From contig CM018038.1 of NCBI GenBank assembly GCA_008638375.1, positions 13,166,515-13,230,514 on the forward strand: a stretch of DNA of 64,000 nucleotides, in the 5' to 3' direction. A program made the translations under genes and the position numbers. The DNA comes from Nyssa sinensis (Eukaryota; Streptophyta; Magnoliopsida; Cornales; Nyssaceae). Positions 22,390 to 34,275 of this stretch are shown here, piece by piece; within the stretch, counting starts at the first letter, position 1, and each line of letters opens with the position of its first letter. Under the pieces are notes generated by a model. It was not told the DNA's origin. It was given only the letters and a program-made list of their open reading frames with translations, and did no database searches.

Positions 22390-22997
22390 ACTGTTTGTCT
22401 CACAAACTAAATGAAAAAAAAAAACTATAAAACTCTAAAAAAAAGTTGGGTAACGGGTCGAATTCGACGCGACCAATTCGGTCAAATATGGGTTCAACTC
22501 GTTTATGACCCAACCCGTTTATATTCCTCCCATTTTATCAGGCCTAGTATTAATATAGAAGTTAACAATTAGACTTTTTTTGTATTAAAATTTTTTTTTT
22601 TTTGAATCTTTTAAATAGAAAAAATATATCATATACTTTTTGGATTAAAAAAATTATTTTAAGAACTTTTTAGTATTTGTATATAATATTTGTAATATAT
22701 ATTTAATATAAAAATAAATAATTACTTATTTTATTACTTATATATTTTTTTATTATAAAAAAATATAATTTTAAAAATATAATACATTAGTAAACATGCA
22801 TCCTAATATTCAAGGATAAAAAAGGTAATTCATACTCATTAAGTACTCTTTACATCTAAGCACTATAATATTATTTAAATTCATTTCAAATACATTTATT
22901 CAAATATTTACAACTTAATTCAAATTATATTTCTTTAAATCATAATTTTTTTAAATTATATTTTTTCACTACTTATCCAAACGAGCATATAATCTAA

Positions 22998-23614
22998 GAC
23001 TGTGTTTGGCTTAGTGGCGGGTCTGCACTTTTGAACCAAACCGCGCTTAACGGTTTTGTGGGCCGTTTGGATGCTTCACCAAACCACGCAGTAAGACCGC
23101 AGTTCGGCCCAAAACGGGCAGAACGAAAAAGCTCCTTAGAGAAGCTGAATGGAACCGTGCGGGGCTCAATTTTGACATGTTATCTCATTACCCTTATCTT
23201 CTAATGTTATTACAGTCATGCCATTGCAAGTAATTACCAATTTCTCCTTAAAAAATTCTCAAATTTCTCAACAAATGCCACTTATATAGTAATTGTAATA
23301 TATATATTTAATATAGAAATAAATAATTATTTATTTTATTAATATATTATTTATTTATAAAAATAATCTAATCATAAAAATATAATATATTACTAAGCAT
23401 ACAATTTAATATACAGGACCAAAAAAGACAATTCATACTCATTTAATACTTTTTAACAGTTCATTTAAACATTACAATATATTTCAAGTACTTATCAAAT
23501 AAATTCATCAAAACATTCAACAACTTAATTCAAATCGCATTTTTTCTTCGCTTCTTAACTCAAATAGTTACTTAACTCAAATTGTATTTTTTCATAACTC
23601 ATTTAAATGAACAC
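22998..23614. mobile_element. Element C: TAA-flanked non-autonomous element, 617 bp
   Basis: It starts GACTGTGTTTGGCTTAGTGG after TAA (22995-22997) and ends ATTTAAATGAACAC before TAA (23615-23617). It has the same GC-rich head and the same tail (acttatcaaataaattcat, then caacaacttaattcaaat) as A and B. It is the shortest, uninterrupted copy and lies only five bases beyond element B. Confidence 0.5.
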
Positions 23615-23828
23615 TAATTTTTTTTTCTTGAATGGGAGATTACACCTAACTTTACTGTCAACATAACCTCGACCATTGTATACCATGTCTCAAACCAATC
23701 ACCCAAGCCATTTAGCCACTGGCCATCAATAGGGTGTTTGAGGTTTAATACCAAGTCTAGGGATAACAACGAGGTAGGCTTGGCACCTCTCCCATCCCTG
23801 ACCCGTCTAACTAGTTATGTCTCATACT

Positions 23829-24273
23829 TAGGAATGGCAACAGGGCGGGTTCGGGACGGGGTGACCCTTCCCCGACCCCTACCCCGTTTATATTTTCTTC
23901 TCCCGACCCTGCCCCGCCACGTTTAAATTCTACCCTGGCCCCGCCCCGCCCCGTTTAAAGCTACCCCGACCCCGCCCCGCTGCCGAACCCCGTTATATAT
24001 ATTTTTTAAGTTAAAATTTTTATTTTAATAAATAATATAAAAAATATATTTATATAAGTGTAATATAAAAAATCTTAAAATTAATTTTATATAGGATTAT
24101 TTATTTATAAATATAATATATATAAAAAAAAAATTAAAAAACTTAATATATAAACGGGGCGGGGTGACCATTCCCCGAACCCGACGGGGTTTTAAAAGTC
24201 CCGCCCCGATCCCGTTTATAAACACCTCATACCCATCCCATTAGGGGCAGGGCGGGGCTTTTTGCCATCCCTA
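23829..24273. mobile_element. hAT MITE, 445 bp, perfect 8-bp TSD
   Basis: CTCATACT flanks both ends exactly (23821-23828 and 24274-24281). The ends are inverted repeats TAGGAATGGCAACAGGGCGG and (reversed) TAGGGATGGCAAAAAGCCCC. Subterminal regions are packed with 'ccccgccccg/cggggcgggg' motifs, around an AT-rich core. Open frames here have no meaning as protein. Confidence 0.85.
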
Positions 24274-24281
24274 CTCATACT

Positions 24282-26060
24282 TTCACGCATTCTAAGTCAT
24301 CATATCTCCGTCTAAAAATTAATTTTGTCAATGTTTTAAAAATTAAAACAAAACAAATAATATTATTTCAAATGTAAATACATATGTACAAACTATATAT
24401 AAATAATATATATATATATATATATTTATATATGTTCATTTAAATCCATTTTTTAATTCATTGTATTCTGTTACGTTTATCAAACATGGTTTCAGTTTAA
24501 ATGTATCTTAGCACGAAACCCCTTAGCAGTCAACTATGGTTCATCGCTTCACTCGTTAGGCTTGGAGATGAAGAGGCTCACTTGAACAACCCTCTTCCAT
24601 CATTCCTTGCATTTTTCCACGTACAAGGAAAAATGGACTTGTTTGGATGTCGAGAATGTCACTGAGAAAATGAGAGGAAAAAAAAAACATGATAAGCATA
24701 TATGTACTAATGGATTGAATGGACACAAATAAATTAGGAATGCAACTTATGCGTGTCATTTTTTTATGTTTGGACTTCAATTTTTACAATTTGGGCTGGG
24801 CTTGGGCAAAACAACTCAAGTCTGATGTGAATTAGAGTTGGGCTTGTGTTGAGACTTTAGAAACCCGAACCCGACTTGAATTCAAATTTAATATTTTATA
24901 TATTATATTTTTTATACTTTAATTATTCATCGTTAAATTAGTAGGAATTTCTTACAAGAATTATTATTTACATTTTTATAATTTTAAAAACTTGTTTACT
25001 TTTAACATTTTTTTTTAAAATTAAATTATGTCGAAAAAATTATTTTAATAATTTTTGATTTCTTTTAAAAGAAGAAATTGAGAGAAATTATTAGAATTTT
25101 TAGTGTATAATCAAAATAGAAAAAAATATAACTATTTATTAAAGAAATTATGAATAAAATTTAAAATTAAAATTAATAATTGGGTTGGACCGAAACTAAT
25201 AAATTATATTTTGAATTAGGTTGTTTAGATTTAAAGTCAAAGTTCAAATTGAGCTCTGATTGACTATTTTAAAAGTTGAGTTGCGTGAACATGACTTAAT
25301 ACGTGCTCGGCGCTCCTAAATTGCACCCATAAAATAAATGATCAAAAACAAGAAATTGGGCCGAAACCAAAGCACAGCCCCAGGAGCCAAGGGCTTCTGT
25401 TGCGACTCAAAAACTAAATATGAGATAGTTATCATAGTCGATGTGGGACCAACATAAACCAAAGTTTTGCACGAAAAACATATACATGCAAGCTATTTCA
25501 TCTGTCTCCTTAACTTGAGAGCTACTCAAACAATCCAATATTCCCTCTCCTTCTCTGGAGTTGTAGTGTTCGTTTTTCCTGATTTGGTATGAAGAGAGGA
25601 CTTCGAACATGTTGCTTGAATCATAGAAGGCTAGGACAGCTACTCTACTTTTGTGGAGGCATTCTCCTCTTTTTTCCTTGCCTTCTCATGGGCTATTCCA
25701 TCACTCTTTTTTGTGTTGTCTGACGGCTGAGGCCTTCTCTCTCACCAACAAATAGAGAGAGAGAAAAAAAAACCATGATGAAACAGATAACATGAGTTTA
25801 GTTCTACCTAATAACAAAAGTTAATTAACCTGCACGAGTGGACCAGTGGTAATAGAATTGAAGTTGGGAACAAGCCGTAAATTTAGACGTCTTAGCTTGG
25901 ATTATTACTAGTAGCAAAACACTCGGCCTTAAACTGACATATGTAATTCGTGGTTGGTTATAAATATATGAGATTTACCTGGTCATACAAAAAGTACAAT
26001 AAAATAAATAAAAAGGAAACACAAAAGAGACTAGTTCTCAAGTGAATTTGGCCGTTGATT
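24282..26060. other. Intergenic, old repeat remnants, no gene seen
   Basis: AT-rich sequence with a (TA)n tract near 24408-24430. A decayed element at about 24790-25290 has ends rich in 'gggttgg' and 'aacccgaacccga' motifs and may be another hAT-type MITE. No conserved protein is visible. Confidence 0.4.
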
Positions 26061-26065
26061 TTAAC

Positions 26066-26160
26066 CCCGAAGAGTAGCTCAAATGGTAGGATCTAGTTCG
26101 AAACTCACTATATATATATTTGCTTATAGGGCCACTGCCCTGACACCAAAATAATAAATA
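26066..26160 (+). mobile_element. Possible truncated SINE
   Basis: The stretch gaagagtagctcaaatggtagg resembles a tRNA-derived box A and agttcgaaactc resembles box B. Then come gggccactgccctgacacc and an A-rich tail with taataaataataaaa. This layout recalls plant tRNA-derived SINEs, but the spacing between the boxes is short and no TSD was found. Confidence 0.3.
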
Positions 26161-26376
26161 ATAAAAGAAGAAAAAAAGGAAGAGACTAACAACAACACAT
26201 ATAGATTTCCCTTCTCTTACGTCATTAGATGAATAGTTAAATCAGTAATAGTATATGATACATATACACGGAACCATCATCTAACCCCATTGAAACAGAG
26301 CATTCAATATTTTTCCCTTCCGATAACCCTTTACAAAATTGTCATTTCGTCTATCAGAAGATAATGTAGACAGAGA

Positions 26377-26410
<34 letters not shown>

Positions 26411-27370
26411 GGAGTTGCCAACTTGTGATCACCCTCAACAGAGACCATAGAAAGGTGATGCCGATAGAAAAACTTATCAAATAGTCGGCCAGCCCGGGGA
26501 CCACGCACTGTCGGTCTGAAAAGCTTTATAGTGTCATGATCAATCAAGTATGATCAGTTAAGGCATTGGCCATGTGCATGATTCATGTCAATATCAGCCC
26601 AAAGATTTCCTTCCATTACAGGCTTACAGCCATGCAAATCTTCATATCGCTATTGTGCGTATTGCTTTCAAGTCCCGGCGGCCTCATTACCCAGCGTCTA
26701 TAGTTTTTCCTAATCTTTATTTGCTTTAATGTTTTTCTTGCTGACCACTTATGTTGTTTTGATTCCACTTCTTGTCCATGTGCATGTACAAGGTATTGGG
26801 TCGCAATTAGAGATAAAAAATTCTCTTATTTTAGATACGAACTTAGATTTGAAACTTTAAGTACATGCATACACTTAGGATCAAAAATTTTCTCCCTATC
26901 ATTGTACTCAAAACAAAAATTGAAAGGTATTGGGTCGCCAAGAAATAACTCAAATAACGATTAAGTCAAGGGAGTTGCTATTCACGTTCTAATTATTAAT
27001 CAAGTTCCACCTTCTTTATCAAACTTTTTAAATGACAACCAAAGGTGGAACTATCAGTGAGTTAGGCTGGACTCTAATTCATTCCAAATTTTAGAAAATA
27101 TTTTTTATACATTCCAAATTTTAATCTAGCTCAATTTTTACATGTTATTTCTCTCTTTTATCACCCAAAATTTTAGTCTACATCCAAAATTTTTTGCCCA
27201 ACCCAATTTTTACTCATCATTTCTCTCATTTTGATCCCAAAATTTGGACCCAACCCAAAGTTCCTATTAATTTTTTGTTTTCAAAAATCTTCTAACGCCT
27301 CTCTACTTTTTTTCTTGGTTTCGTCATTGACAACAACATCCTACAAATCCACCCACCCATTTTTTCTCTC
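26161..27370. other. Intergenic, no gene seen
   Basis: AT-rich sequence with a (TA)n tract near 26381-26408 and imperfect internal repeats of 'ccaaattttag' and 'ccaacccaattttta' at 27090-27250. No conserved protein. Confidence 0.45.
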
Positions 27371-27383
27371 TTAGAGCATCTCC

Positions 27384-28063
27384 TGTTGGGCCACAAACAC
27401 AATTACCTAGTATATGAATTAATAATGAAAATATTCACTCAAGACAAATACCAAATCTACAAGTGAATTTAAATCAATACCAAAGCCAAGTATGTCTATG
27501 AAGTAATCTATCAGACACTTAAAGAGCAAAAATAAAACAACACCAGAAATTACATGGTTCGGCGAGAAAATCTCAACCTACATCCATGGGACGAACTCTA
27601 ATCAATCCACTATATCAAAATATGAATACAATAGTTTTCTATCTCAAGTTTATACCCAAAACAAGAGATTAACCCAATAAAGAAGGAAAAATTACAAAGT
27701 TTCACCAAAGCTCAACAATCTCAAATTCTTACCACAAAGCCACCTTCAAACTATCAAGTTGAATAAAACAAACCTCCTTTGTAGCCTCTTGCTCCAAGAG
27801 ATTTGAATGGAAGTGGAAGAAGTAGAAGGAAAAGCTTCAAGACCAACCCATTTATTTTCCCCTTCTTTTCACGTATTGCCTGTTCTCTGTTTCTCTCTAT
27901 GCTTCCTCACTGTTGCAGTTGTTCACTGTTGTGGTTGAAAGAATTAAAACCAAAGCAAATTTCTTTACTGCTAGGTTTTTCGGAGAGCAAATAATGAGTT
28001 TGGGCCTTGGGTTATTAGGGAACCCATATGGGTCTGGACACAGACCAGCCCACTAAAACAACA
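27384..28063 (-). repeat. 3' LTR of the Tork-like copia element
   Basis: It reads TGTTGGGCCACAAACAC...AAAACAACA on the plus strand and matches 35548-36228 over its whole length. It is followed on the inner side by the polypurine tract (minus strand), which marks it as the downstream LTR. Confidence 0.92.
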
Positions 28064-28112
28064 ATCTCCCCTTCCAGGCCTAGGAAGGAGTAAAACCAAA
28101 CAATGATTGCTC

Positions 28113-31100
28113 TCAATAAGAGTCCAAACCCGCCAACTCTGAACAAAGTTCAAACTTTTCTCTAGGAATAGTCTTTGTCATCATGTCGGAGGGATTCTTG
28201 TCGGTGTGAATCTTCTTAAGCTTCATAAGCTGTTTATCATTAACATCACACAACCAATGGTATCTCACATCAATGTGCTTTGTACGGGAATGATACGAAG
28301 TATTCTTACTCAGATCCATAGCATTCTGACTGTCATAGAAAACAATGAACTCGTCTTGCCTCAAACCCAGCTCAATCAGAAATCTCTTCATCCATAACAC
28401 TTCTTTTGTTGCCTTAGTTGCTGCAATGTATTCTGCCTCAGTTGTAGACAAAGTGACACACTTTTGCAATTTGGACTACCACGATACAGCTCCCCCAGCA
28501 AAAGTGAACAAATACCCAGAAGTCGATTTTCTACCATCAATATCACCTGCCATGTCAGCATCTGTAAAGCCTTCTAACACTGGTTTTGAGCTCCCAAAAC
28601 ATAAGCACAACTTGGAACTGCCCTTCAAATATCTAAAGATCCACTTCATAGCTTCCCAATGCTCTTTTCCTGGATTAGAGAGAAATCTACTCACTACACC
28701 AACGGCATGAGCAATGTCTGGCTATGTACAAACCATGGCATACATAAGACTCCCCACAATAGAGGAGTAAGGAATAGATGCCATCTTTTTCTTTTCTTTA
28801 GTAGTAAATGGACATGAGCTTCTACTAAGCTTGAAATGACTGGCAAGAAGTGTGCTAACTGACTTAGCATTTTTCATGTTGAATCTTTCAAGTACCCGTT
28901 CAACATACTTCTCTTGTGACAACCACAGCTTCTTGACTAACCTGTCATGATGAATTTGCATGCCCATAATTTGTCATGCAAGCCCCAAGTCTTTTATGTC
29001 AAAAGATTTAAACAGATCTTGTTTCAACTCACCAATCATCTTTTTGTTCTGTCCCACAATTAACATGTCATCCACATATAACAACAGAATAATAAAATTG
29101 CCATCTGCAAATTTTTTAAAATAAACATAGGGATCTGCATCAGTTCTTTTGTACTCATGACTCACCATGAATGAGTCAAACATCTTGTACCATTGCCTTG
29201 GAGCTTGCTTCAGCCCATAAAGACTCTTCTTCAGCTTGCAAACCTTGTGTTCTTTCCCTATCACCTCAAACCCTTCAGGCTAAGTCATGTAGATCTCTTC
29301 CTTCAAATCACCATGGAGAAATGCTGTCTTCACATCCAACTGTTCTAACTCAAGGTCCATGCTGGCTGCTAAACCCAGAACAACTCTAATAGAAGTCATC
29401 TTCACAACTAGAGAGAAAATCTCATCAAAATCAATTCCTTTCTTTTGCCCAAAGCCTTTAACAACTAATCTTGCTTTGTGTTTTAGTAGCTTCCCAGCAT
29501 TGTCCTTCTTAAGCTTGAACACCCATTTGTTTTTCAATGCTTTCTTACCTTTTGGAAGTTCTACTAACTCATAGGTATCATTCTTCTGTAGAGAATTCAT
29601 CTCTTCATACATAGCATTCATCCAACTCTTCTTGTCCTCATGATATTGTACTTCCTAGAAGCTCTCTAACTCCCCCTCATCAGTAAGCATAATATACTCA
29701 GAACTTGAGTATTTTGTAGATGGTCGATGTGCTCTGGTAGACCTTCTAACTTGAGGTTCTACAGGTTCTTGCTGATGGGTCTGCTCCCCCTGCTCAATAG
29801 TTTCTTCCTCTGGCATCTCAACCTCATTATCTGACTCTGGCATATCATCAGTCATCAGTGGTGTCTGGTCTCTAACAGGTTCCTCTTGTACCTCTCCCCC
29901 ATTTTCAGCATACTCTAATGGAGGAGTATTATGTGTGAGATCAACAACAATATCAACTGTACTCTTGGGTTTCTCAATTCTCTCCTCACTTGAAAAAGTC
30001 TTGTCTTCATGAAAGACCACATCCCTGCTTCTGATAACTTTCCTCTTCACTGGATCCCATAACCTGTATCCAAACTCCTCATTTCCATATCCTAAGAAAA
30101 TACAAGGAAAAGCCTTGCCATCAAGCTTCGATCTCTATTCCTTTGGTACATGTACAAAAGCCCTGCAACCAAAAACCTTCAAATGATTATAGGAAATATC
30201 CTTCCCTGTCCACACTCTCTTAGGAATGTTGAATCCCAATGGAACTGAAGGAGATCGACTAATTAAGTAGCAGGCAGTGAGGACTGCTTCACCCCAAAAA
30301 CTCTTGGGTAGCTCACCCATTCTCAGCATGCATCTAACTTTTTCAACAATAGTGCGATTCATCCTCTCTGCTACACCATTGTGTTGTGGAGTGCCAGGTA
30401 CTGTCTTCTCATGCCTAATCCCATTTTTAGAACAATAGCTCCCAAATGACTTAGAGATATACTCACCACCATTATCAGTTCGAAGACACTTTAGAAGCTT
30501 CCCTGTCTCTCTTTCTACCATAGCATGAAACTGCTGAAAGATTTCAAACACTTGATCTTTAGTCTTCAGTAAGTAAGCCCATACTCTTCTTGATGCATCA
30601 TCAATAAAAGTAACAACGTACTTGTTACCACCCAAAGACTCCACCTCTATGGGTCCACAAACATCAGAGTAAACCAATTCTAAAACATTTGTTTTCTTTG
30701 TAGATGATTTAGAAAATGAAACTCTATGATGTTTACCAAATAAACAATGATCATAGGGGTTAAGAACTTTACCTTTAGCAAAGGGAATGAGGGATTTCTT
30801 TGCTAATATTTGCAATCCTTTTTCACTCATGTGACCCAAACGCTTGTGCCATAAATTTGGAGATATACCATCTTCAATGGAGTTCAACCCATCTCTACAT
30901 ACCTTCAAATTTGTCTTGTAGAGTGTACAACAAGTCTTGCCTTTTGCAACAACAAGAGACCCCTTTGTAAGCTTCCAAATACCATTGCCAAAGTAGTTCA
31001 CATATCCTTCTCGGTCCAAAGCAGTACCAGAGATAAGATTAAGTCTCAAATCAGGAACATGTCGCACATCCCTCAAAGTCATCGTGCAGCCAATGTAATA

Positions 31101-31121
31101 CCCTGACCCGGGGTATGGCAA
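28113..31121 (-). pseudogene. Tork-like copia integrase, reverse transcriptase and RNase H region
   Basis: One continuous frame continues the polyprotein: CTMTLRDVRHVPDLRLNLIS, then the GAG-pre-integrase block HKRLGHMSEKG. The integrase core has D (YSDVCGPIE), D (RTDNGGEY) and E (HNGVAERMNR). Reverse transcriptase begins NKWVFKLKKDNAGK and keeps YVDD (LLLYVDDMLIVG), and RNase H has FTDADMAGD and STTEAEYIAA. One zinc-binding cysteine of the integrase is Tyr (YDHCLFGKHH). In-frame stops lie at about 30133, 29655, 29280, 28972, 28722 and 28476, but no frameshift occurs over 3 kb. The wording (DVRHVPDLRLNLISG) puts it close to Tnt1. Confidence 0.9.
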
Positions 31122-32340
31122 GTATACTGAGGCAAGTCGACTGAGTAGTATAATGTGAGTGGGTTGCTTAGTATACCTAGTGCCGAGCCATACCCGAGCA
31201 CCTTAGGACCCAACATCGTAATGCGTGCTTGCATGCATTTCCATGCACAACCATATTTCACGAACATGTAGTGTACCTAAAATAAGTGTATGCACGCGCT
31301 ATTATAAATGAATTTATATGCATGAGTATGGATATATCTTATGTATAAAACTATGTGTTTATATGTGTGTAAATAATACATATAGTATAATGTATAGTAT
31401 GTATATATGTATAAATATTGTATGGTGTATATTTATGTATATTATATAAATAGAAAATGAAAAAGGGAAGGGGGATTGCACATGCAAGGTGGCAGTGTGT
31501 GTGTGCATCACTGTGTGCATGTGTTATGTGTGTGAATGTAATATATACATATAATATACAAAAGCTTCCAAGCCATAAATGCAACCTGCATTGAAAGAGA
31601 AAAATCAAAAAAGTTAGGTCAAGGAAAGTGGCTTTAGAAGAGGGAGAAACCAAGAGGAAAGAGAGGACAGGGGCGGTGGAATGTGCGTGTGTATAAGATA
31701 TATATGTATATATGTATATATACATGTTGCGTAAGATGAAAGGAAAGAAGAAAAAAGAAAGCTGAGAGAGAACTGTGAGTATTGAGGGATATTCAGAAGT
31801 AGCTCAAGAGCAAGAAGAAGGAGAAAAACAGTGAAAAAGGTGAGAAAAAGCCTAAACCCGTATTTTTCTCTCTCTAAAATAATGTGTATATATGTAAGTA
31901 AATTTGACTGTATCATGTGTATATGATGTTTAGACTATATTTAGACTTGTTCAGGAATGATTTTAGGCCATGAAAACACCTAAAAACACCAAACCCAAAA
32001 GAGGCAGCCATTGAAGACCTTGCTTGAAGTAGGTCTGAATCGACTTCCCCCAAACCCAATTTGGCTTATCTGGACTTCAAGTAAACCTAACAAGCATCCC
32101 AAAAACACTTGACCGTGATCGCAGAGCCTAGGAATCGACCCCCAAAAATTGAGTTACAGGTACGGGTTCCAAAACCCAACTTCACGAAATCACTGTTAAA
32201 CCTATCTTTGTTTATGAAATATGAAACCCCTTAAACTGAGGAACAAAACAAGCCTAACCACATGAAAAATGAGTAAGAAATAAGCATGAACCAGTTAGTT
32301 GCAGGTTCGGTCTATCAACCCCCAAACTGTGATTTTGAGA

Positions 32341-32420
32341 TAGATTCGAAGCTCTAAAACATTATCAAAACCTTTTATGATAGATTCGAAGCTCTAAAAC
32401 ATTATCAAAACCTTTTATGA
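32341..32420. repeat. Exact 40-bp tandem duplication
   Basis: The unit tagattcgaagctctaaaa... occurs twice back to back (32341-32380 and 32381-32420) with no difference. It lies inside the solo LTR. Confidence 0.97.
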
Positions 32421-32659
32421 TACTCCAGAAACGTTTTAGAAAAGAAAACAGAAGAAATATATTTGTAAAACATCACGAAATCCGACTGTAAAAATTAGGG
32501 TTTCGAGAGGAACAGTGTCGGTCTTGTAGGGAAGATGGCACTGTTCGGGTCAAAAAATGGGTCGGCTTTAGGTTTGGGTTATAACCGGATCTGATGGGTT
32601 ACGGGTTTAATGAAACGGCGACGTATGGAGTGTTATATTTTAAATTTTTTACCATTAGG

Positions 32660-32682
32660 GCTGACGTCATCATGACGTCAGC
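32660..32682. promoter_or_regulatory. Palindrome with two TGACGTCA (bZIP-type) sites
   Basis: Two copies of TGACGTCA are spaced by three bases and form a palindrome that is perfect except for its central base. TGACG/ACGT cores are bound by plant TGA-type bZIP factors. It lies in the LTR, about 1.6 kb from its start, so it could be part of the element's promoter. Confidence 0.5.
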
Positions 32683-33559
32683 ATTACGTGATTAAACTGA
32701 CCGAACCGGTTGGTTCAGTTAAAATCGGACCGGTTCACTTAGAATGAAACTAAACCCACTGGTTTAGACCGAAATTTTTCCAAATTCCACTTTGACCCCA
32801 GAAGTTTTAGAAAATTGCACTGTTGCCCAAACAGAAAAATTAAATAAAATATTATTTTTATAATGATACCCCTAATACAAATATAGGTCAAACGAAGCCC
32901 AAACGAAGCAAATGAATAGTCAGTTTTTATTATTTCGACCATTCTGAACTCAACCGTGGAGTCCAATTTGTGAAAAGAGTTCTCGAAAAGTGAAAACCCG
33001 TAAAAGTGCAAGATGACCATTTTGCCCTTTTTAGTACAAATGTCCAAATGGAATTCCGCGAAAGCCTAAACAGACTTTCTTCGACATTCCAGACTCAATA
33101 GTAGAGTCTAAATTAGTGATAGAGATACTTATGATAACAAGGCATAAAATTTGATGAATTGCATTAATCTTGAGACGGATCTATTGATATATAGGGAACT
33201 CGAAAGGGAAAGGCAAACTCACGGAATACTGAACTAAGATCGTGATTAAAGGTAAGTAAAATACGATCTCTGTACGTGGCAAAGACCTAACTGTGTTATG
33301 CATGTGTTGCTTTTTATTGTTGTATTGTGTTATGCCATCAGATGTTATTGAATTACATTGATGTTTGTTGTAGTTCGTAAAGATATTGAATTAAATACTA
33401 TGTTTTGAGCATGTGATTATTATACTATTGGATTAGGATGCCTGAATATTGCATCGTCATATGTTATACTCTGGACGAGAGTCATGATCATTTCATACAT
33501 CAGTAAATAACTACAATCCAATATTACTATGGGAAATAGGTCGGGCCTACATAAGCAAG

Positions 33560-33735
33560 TTAGACGGTAGTTTCTATTTGCAAAAGGGTATGACTGGATC
33601 CTATTAAACGGTGTAGGCTCGGTGTACATGAGCATGGCAGATAGAGAGATCTAGGTGCAACAGGGTATACTGAGTCCTATGGTAGACTGGGTGTGCATGA
33701 GCAAGTCAACTGGTGAGACCTGTTTACAACAGGGG
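33560..33735. repeat. Degenerate tandem repeats in the solo LTR
   Basis: About two and a half units of roughly 70 bases share 'gtgtacatgagca', 'gcaacagggtat' and 'tgagtcctatggtagac'-like segments. A (TA)n tract follows at 33745-33771. Confidence 0.6.
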
Positions 33736-34275
33736 AGTTCTACGTATATATATATATATATATATATATATCAAACCATGACAATCATTCTACATATTAT
33801 TGCATTCATTTGGATGATCATTGTCATTGTCATTATTATGTGACGTGACTTATCGTTGTTGATATTGTATCATCTTGATTGGTTACCATATTACTATGAA
33901 CTGTGTATTTTGTTATGCGAACCCCCATATGTTGACCTGTCCTTGACAGAGCAAAGGAATACTTATTGAGTTTTCATAACTCATCAGATACTAAACAAAC
34001 ATTTTGCAGGTAATGACGCTACTATCGAATGTAGGGATCAGAATCCTGAACGGGCGTAGGATTGCTGCAGAATTGATGTACTGTAGGGATCCTTTTTAGT
34101 AGTAAAGTATAGTGATTGTCCTATGTTCTCCCATCACTCCGCGTCCTGGGGATAGTTGTATTTTGAAATTTTTGGGCCTGTAAAACTATATGAACTTTAG
34201 CGTTATAAATGAACGAAAATTTTATTCAAGTCTTCCGCTGCATATTTAAATTCTGATTGCATGTTAAAAACATAC

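Larger units (their letters stand above)
21436..22546. mobile_element. hAT-like non-autonomous element with 8-bp TSD
   Basis: It is flanked by GTATTAAT on both sides (21428-21435 and 22547-22554). It starts TAGAGGTGGCAAATG and, read from the other end, TAGGCCTGATAAAATGG. TAG-type ends and 8-bp duplications are typical of hAT. Subterminal stretches carry repeated 'acccg/cgggt' motifs. There is no transposase. The centre holds a long hairpin (21842-22389) and a (TA)n tract at 21777-21820. Confidence 0.7.
21089..22674. mobile_element. Foldback MITE family, copy 2, interrupted by a hAT-like element
   Basis: Left part 21089-21435 and right part 22555-22674 match copy 1 in order: taccgttaaaaa, tatactaaaatgacattcaag, caatcccaaaaaatcataat, atgtatcttgaaaatta, then ttaacaattagac and aagaactttttagta. 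The left arm is shortened by about 70 bases. It sits inside element B. Confidence 0.6.
20731..22989. mobile_element. Element B: TAA-flanked relative of A and C, interrupted
   Basis: It starts GGCATGTTTGGTTCGGCGG after TAA (20728-20730) and ends ATCCAAACGAGCATA before TAA (22990-22992). The terminal 'GTTTGG' motifs are inverted at the two ends. Its middle is occupied by the foldback MITE copy 2 at 21089-22674. Without that, its length would be about 660 bases, close to element C. A 29-base direct repeat (aaaatcttcc...gtcctgcat) lies at 21001-21058. Confidence 0.5.

Noticed and set aside
23738..23926. Open frame ending PLPRLYFLLPTLPRH
   Set aside because: It reads through the GC-rich subterminal repeats of the hAT MITE at 23829.
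26080..26112. Possible tRNA gene (box A/B-like motifs)
   Set aside because: Spacing is too short and no cloverleaf is seen. A truncated tRNA-derived SINE is more likely.
31351..31916. Long minus-strand frames rich in Tyr, Ile, His and Thr
   Set aside because: They lie in the solo LTR and come from 'tatata' and 'acaca' repeats, with no conserved domain.
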